A program made the translations under genes and the position numbers. The notes under the pieces were generated by a model, which worked only from the letters and a program-made list of their open reading frames with translations, searched no databases and was not told the DNA's origin. Of a stretch of DNA of 8,430 nucleotides, positions 5,700 to 8,430 are shown piece by piece. Within the stretch, counting starts at the first letter, position 1; every line of letters starts with the position of its first letter. Origin of the DNA: Sulfurovum sp. (GTDB lineage: Bacteria; Campylobacterota; Campylobacteria; Campylobacterales; Sulfurovaceae); the NCBI GenBank assembly GCA_023955225.1, contig JAGSGJ010000056.1, positions 1 through 8,430 on the forward strand, in the 5' to 3' direction.

Positions 5700-6244
5700 T
5701 AGTTTCTCCCTTTAGCAAAAGGCATACCAAGCTTTTCTAAAAGCATGAATCCCTCTTTATCATTTTCAGTACTTGTTACGATCGTAATATTCATACCGTG
5801 TGTTTTGATCACTTTGTCAAATTCAACTTCTGGGAACATCAATTGCTCTTGAAGACCGAAGTTATAGTTACCACGTCCGTCAAAACCTTTTCTTGGTGTA
5901 CCTCTAAAGTCTTTTACTCTTGGAAGAGCAATAGATACGAGTTTGTCAAAGAAGTTATACATATTTTCACCTCTAAGGGTTACTCTTATACCTGTTGGAG
6001 CACCTTCTCTAGCTTTAAAACCTGCAACAGATTTTTTAGCCATAACAACTACCGCTTTTTGACCTGCGATAACTGAGATAGTGTCAGCCATGTTAGCGAT
6101 GAGTTTGTTGTCTTTACCCTCTTCACCAGCACCAACAGAGATAACTATCTTTTCAAGCTTAGGAGTCTGCATCGGGTTTGCAATCCCACACTCTTCTCTG
6201 AGTGCAGGAACGATGTCATTGTACTTTTGCTTCATTCTACTCAT
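5699..6244 (-). CDS. rplE: 50S ribosomal protein L5
   Basis: L5 binds 5S rRNA and forms part of the central protuberance, contacting S13 across the subunit interface and P-site tRNA. The 181-residue length is normal. It starts MSRMKQKYNDIVPALREE, followed by NPMQTPKLEKIVISVG. The central signature is GIRVTLRGENMYNFFDKL (85-102), then ALPRVKDFRGT (106-116) and GRGNYNFGLQEQLMFPEV (123-140). The start is four bases after the rplX stop, with GAGGGA at good spacing inside the end of rplX. An internal ATG at codon 4 is a less likely alternative. Confidence 0.98.
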   Translation of the reverse strand: MSRMKQKYNDIVPALREECGIANPMQTPKLEKIVISVGAGEEGKDNKLIANMADTISVIAGQKAVVVMAKKSVAGFKAREGAPTGIRVTLRGENMYNFFDKLVSIALPRVKDFRGTPRKGFDGRGNYNFGLQEQLMFPEVEFDKVIKTHGMNITIVTSTENDKEGFMLLEKLGMPFAKGRN

Positions 6245-6248
6245 AGGA

Positions 6249-6482
6249 TTATCCCTCTACTTTTTTTACATTTGAGATGTGGATTGGCATTTCTATGTTA
6301 GAAAATCCACCCTCTTTGTTTTGCTCGCTTGGTTTTACAGCTTTTTTAGCTGTTTTACAACCTGCAACGATTACTGCATCTTTTTTAGTAAGCACTTGAA
6401 GAACTTCTCCAACTGTACCTTTATCATCACCAGCGATAACCATTACCTGGTCACCTTTTTTGATTTTGAATGTTTTAGCCAT
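6249..6482 (-). CDS. rplX: 50S ribosomal protein L24
   Basis: L24 is an early 23S rRNA-binding protein that helps nucleate 50S assembly and lines the tunnel exit. It is 77 residues starting MAKTFKIKKGDQV. The KOW motif covers about residues 8-31 (KKGDQVMVIAGDDKGTVGEV), and the conserved MPIHISNV lies near the end. An in-frame ATG two codons upstream (6488) would add Met-Val. However, the strong Shine-Dalgarno GGAGGT at 6494-6489 touches that ATG directly and stands six bases before the ATG at 6482, so the downstream start is preferred. That start also gives a TAATG overlap with the rplN stop, as at three other junctions. Confidence 0.97.
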   Translation of the reverse strand: MAKTFKIKKGDQVMVIAGDDKGTVGEVLQVLTKKDAVIVAGCKTAKKAVKPSEQNKEGGFSNIEMPIHISNVKKVEG

Positions 6483-6850
6483 TACCATACCTCCGGTGCA
6501 AGTGATACAATTTTCATAAAACCTGCATATCTTGTTTCACGACTTACAGGACCAAAGATACGTGTACCTATTGGTTCTCTTTTGTCATCGATAATTACTG
6601 CCGCATTGTCGTCAAATCTAATAAGTGAACCATTTTCTCTCTGGATCTCTTTTCTAGTTCTAACAACAACTGCTTTAACAACCTTACCTTTTTTAACTTT
6701 TCCTGTTGGAAGTGCTTTTTTCACAGAAGCAACGATAACGTCACCTACTGATGCATATCTTCTTTTAGATCCACCAAGAACCTTGATACACATGATTTCT
6801 TTAGCACCAGAGTTATCTGCTACATTTAATCTAGTAAAACCTTGGATCAT
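6482..6850 (-). CDS. rplN: 50S ribosomal protein L14
   Basis: L14 lies on the 50S interface side, contacts 16S rRNA helix 14 in an intersubunit bridge, and is the docking site of the silencing factor RsfS. The 122-residue length is standard. It opens MIQGFTRLNVADNSGAKEIM and contains KKGKVVKAVVVRTRKE (53-68), IRFDDNAAVII (77-87) and the GTRIFGPVSRETR signature (95-107). The ATG overlaps the rpsQ stop by one base (TAATG at 6852-6848), and its own stop overlaps the rplX start. Confidence 0.99.
   Translation of the reverse strand: MIQGFTRLNVADNSGAKEIMCIKVLGGSKRRYASVGDVIVASVKKALPTGKVKKGKVVKAVVVRTRKEIQRENGSLIRFDDNAAVIIDDKREPIGTRIFGPVSRETRYAGFMKIVSLAPEVW
6489..6494 (-). promoter_or_regulatory. Ribosome binding site that decides the rplX start
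   Basis: GGAGGT directly abuts the ATG at 6488 (no spacer) but lies six bases from the in-frame ATG at 6482. Initiation needs a spacer of several bases, so it selects the MAKTF start. Confidence 0.75.
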
Positions 6851-7098
6851 TACACTTCTCCTCTCTTCACGATTTCAAGAAGTCTGAAACTTTTTGTTTT
6901 TGAAAGTGGTCTACATTCGATAGCGCTCACTGTATCTCCAACATTAATGTCATTCTTCTCATCGTGAATAAGATATTTTTTAAATCTTTTTACAGTCTTG
7001 TGATATCTTGGGTGAAGTACTCTTCTCTCAACCAATACAGTTGCAGTTTTGTCTCCAGCCTTTTTAATCACAGTACCAGTTATTTGTCTTTTTGGCAT
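6850..7098 (-). CDS. rpsQ: 30S ribosomal protein S17
   Basis: S17 is an early 16S rRNA 5'-domain binder and assembly protein with an OB fold. It has 82 residues. The start MPKRQITGTVIKKAGDKTAT is typical, followed by VERRVLHPRYHKTVKRFKKY with the conserved basic loop, and the C-terminal signature VGDTVSAIECRPLSKTKSFR. AAGGG, six bases from the ATG, overlaps the rpmC stop region. The gap to rpmC is ten bases. The 3' end overlaps the rplN start by one base. Confidence 0.98.
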   Translation of the reverse strand: MPKRQITGTVIKKAGDKTATVLVERRVLHPRYHKTVKRFKKYLIHDEKNDINVGDTVSAIECRPLSKTKSFRLLEIVKRGEV

Positions 7099-7108
7099 GT
7101 CTAACCCT

Positions 7109-7300
7109 TTACTTCGATCTAGCAGCAGTTAATGCTGTTTGAATTCTAGCGATGTCTTTTTTCGCTACTCTTAACTCAGAAGTGTTTGTAAGTTGCATAG
7201 TTTTTTGCTTTGCATTCAATGTAAACAATTCAAGCTTTTTCTCTTTAAGCATTGCTGTAAGGTCTGCTTCACTTTTGTCTTTTAAATCAATATAGTTCAT
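7109..7300 (-). CDS. rpmC: 50S ribosomal protein L29
   Basis: L29 is a small, mainly helical protein at the polypeptide tunnel exit, next to L23, where signal recognition particle and trigger factor dock. The 63 residues fit the family. It starts MNYIDLKDKSEADLTAMLKE, followed by KKLELFTLNAKQKTMQLTNT, and the second helix carries the usual LRVAKKDIARIQT pattern. AAGGA lies five bases before the ATG, inside the end of rplP. The gene begins 14 bases before rplP ends, so re-initiation by ribosomes finishing rplP is likely. Confidence 0.97.
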   Translation of the reverse strand: MNYIDLKDKSEADLTAMLKEKKLELFTLNAKQKTMQLTNTSELRVAKKDIARIQTALTAARSK

Positions 7301-7712
7301 TACTATCCTTTAAAGTGATAATTTTACACTTAAATGGCAATTTATGAATAGCAAGTGTTAACGCTGCTCTTGCAAGTGTTTCTTCAACGCCTGCCATTTC
7401 GAAAATAATTCTACCTGGCTTAATGTTCATTACCCATTTATCAACACCACCTTTACCTTTACCCATTCTTGTTTCAAGTGGTTTAGCAGTAAGTGGCTTA
7501 TCTGGGAAAACTCTGATCCAAGTTTTACCTGTTCTCGCAATTTTTCTAGTCATAGTAATACGTGCAGATTCGATCTGTCTAGAATCAATTCTACCACCCT
7601 CAATCGCTTTGACTGCAATATCACCAAACTCAAGTTTGTTACCGTTGAAAGATTTACCGCGGTTACGGCCTTTCATCTGCTTTCTCCATTTAGTTCTTTT
7701 AGGCATTAGCAT
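7287..7712 (-). CDS. rplP: 50S ribosomal protein L16
   Basis: L16 organises the A-site tRNA and peptidyl-transferase region of the 50S subunit. The 141-residue length is normal. Signatures are KGRNRGKSF near residue 14, RIDSRQIESARI (41-52), the central TWIRVFPDKPLTAKPLETRM (64-83) with GKGKGGVDKWV, and KPGRIIFEMAG (98-108). Two ATGs are possible. GAGGTG at 7725-7720 is seven bases from the ATG at 7712 and thirteen from the one at 7706, so the MLMPKRTK start is preferred. The same N-terminus occurs in Campylobacter relatives as I recall them. The stop is TGA and lies inside rpmC. Confidence 0.98.
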   Translation of the reverse strand: MLMPKRTKWRKQMKGRNRGKSFNGNKLEFGDIAVKAIEGGRIDSRQIESARITMTRKIARTGKTWIRVFPDKPLTAKPLETRMGKGKGGVDKWVMNIKPGRIIFEMAGVEETLARAALTLAIHKLPFKCKIITLKDSNELY

Positions 7713-7714
7713 GA

Positions 7715-8413
7715 TTATTCACCTCTTTTTCTAGATGGTCTACGACCTTCTTTTTTCTCTTCTTTTGGCTCTGCTTGGATACCTTTAGCAAGAACTTCAC
7801 CTTTGAAGATCCAAACTTTAATACCAATGATTCCATAAGTAGTATGTGCTTCAGCAAAACCGTAATCGATTTTAGCTCTAAGTGTATGAAGAGGAACTCT
7901 ACCCTCTAAGTACCACTCAGTTCTTGCCATTTCAGCACCACCAAGACGTCCAGATACAGAAATTTTAATCCCTTTTGCACCTGATTTAAGTGCACCTTGA
8001 ATTACTTTTTTCATTGCACGTCTAAATGCAGTTCTTCTTTCAAGTTGAGTTGCAACATTTTCAGCAGCAAGTTGACCTGAAGCTTGAGGACGTTTCTCTT
8101 CTTTAATGTTAATTGCTACATCTTTACCAAGCATTTTGATAAGTGTTGCTTTAAGTTTTTCAATATCCGCACCTTTTTTCCCGATAATGATACCAGGTCT
8201 AGCAGTTACGATATTTACTCTTAATTTTTTAACAGTTCTTTCGATGATGATGTTAGAAACACCCGCATAGAAAAGTTCTTTTTTAAGGTATTTTCTGATT
8301 TTGTAATCTTCAGCGATAAAATCTGCTGTTCTACCTTTTGCCGGAAACCATCTTGATTCCCAGTTTCTGTTGATTCCAAGTCTAAGACCTATAGGATTTA
8401 CTTTTTGACCCAT
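7715..8413 (-). CDS. rpsC: 30S ribosomal protein S3
   Basis: S3 is in the 30S head at the mRNA entry channel, where with S4 and S5 it has helicase-like activity. It has 232 residues. The N-terminus MGQKVNPIGLRLGINRNWES is typical. A type II KH domain follows, with its GxxG loop in TARPGIIIGKKGADIEKLK (GKKG at 78-81). The C-terminal domain signature SGRLGGAEMARTEWYLEGRV (154-173) continues into PLHTLRAKIDYG. The last 20 residues form a charged tail ending RRPSRKRGE. GGAGG at 8427-8423 lies nine bases from the ATG. It is two bases ahead of rplP. Confidence 0.99.
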   Translation of the reverse strand: MGQKVNPIGLRLGINRNWESRWFPAKGRTADFIAEDYKIRKYLKKELFYAGVSNIIIERTVKKLRVNIVTARPGIIIGKKGADIEKLKATLIKMLGKDVAINIKEEKRPQASGQLAAENVATQLERRTAFRRAMKKVIQGALKSGAKGIKISVSGRLGGAEMARTEWYLEGRVPLHTLRAKIDYGFAEAHTTYGIIGIKVWIFKGEVLAKGIQAEPKEEKKEGRRPSRKRGE

Positions 8414-8414
8414 A

Positions 8415-8430
8415 TTATGCGTCCTCCCCA
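8415..8430 (-). CDS. rplV: Probable 3' end of ribosomal protein L22 (partial)
   Basis: Only 16 bases are visible upstream of rpsC. One frame reads Gly-Glu-Asp-Ala then TAA at 8417-8415, one base before the rpsC start. The conserved order of S10-type operons places rplV directly before rpsC, so these are probably the last four codons of L22. The identity rests on position, because four residues cannot identify a protein. The Shine-Dalgarno of rpsC would lie inside this tail. Confidence 0.45.

Noticed and set aside
6279..6887. 202-codon plus-strand open frame across rplX, rplN and the end of rpsQ
   Set aside because: It is antisense to three certain ribosomal genes, has no recognisable motif, and arises from the codon pattern of the minus-strand genes.

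Overview
The window is a minus-strand ribosomal-protein superoperon. Transcription runs from high to low coordinates. It starts at the 3' tip of what is probably rplV (L22), covers the end of the S10-type cluster and the whole spc-type cluster, and ends inside rpsK (S11) of the alpha-type cluster. The order is (rplV') - rpsC - rplP - rpmC - rpsQ - rplN - rplX - rplE - rpsN - rpsH - rplF - rplR - rpsE - rplO - secY - map - infA - [275-base gap] - rpmJ - rpsM - rpsK'.

The likely source is a member of the Campylobacterota (Epsilonproteobacteria), possibly a Sulfurovum/Sulfurimonas-like marine or sulfur-oxidising lineage. The evidence is the AT-rich DNA, the missing rpmD (L30) between rpsE and rplO, the order secY-map-infA-rpmJ-rpsM-rpsK as in Helicobacter, the L16 N-terminus MLMPKRTK, and a short zinc-binding S14. 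The phylum is fairly secure. The genus is an impression from remembered sequences and was not tested.

From about 8430 to 1301 the genes are packed with 0-10 base gaps or short overlaps. Four junctions are TAATG stop/start overlaps (rpsQ/rplN, rplN/rplX, rplE/rpsN, secY/map), and rpmC starts 14 bases inside rplP. This is the layout of one long, translationally coupled mRNA. It makes ribosomal proteins, the SecY translocon channel, the N-terminal methionine-removing enzyme (Map) and initiation factor IF-1 together. infA follows after 50 bases.

The only substantial non-coding stretch is 757-1031. Read on the minus strand it holds, in order, a 10-bp hairpin followed by a T-run (candidate terminator), an AT-rich segment with a near-perfect palindrome, an exact TATAAT -10 box, and a leader of about 155 bases that can be folded by hand into a closed, multi-hairpin domain ahead of rpmJ. 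I read this as the punctuation between the spc-type and alpha-type units, and as a candidate ribosomal-protein autoregulatory leader. It is the main object of interest here. Nothing in the coding part looks foreign or broken, and I see no mobile element, CRISPR array, tRNA or rRNA.
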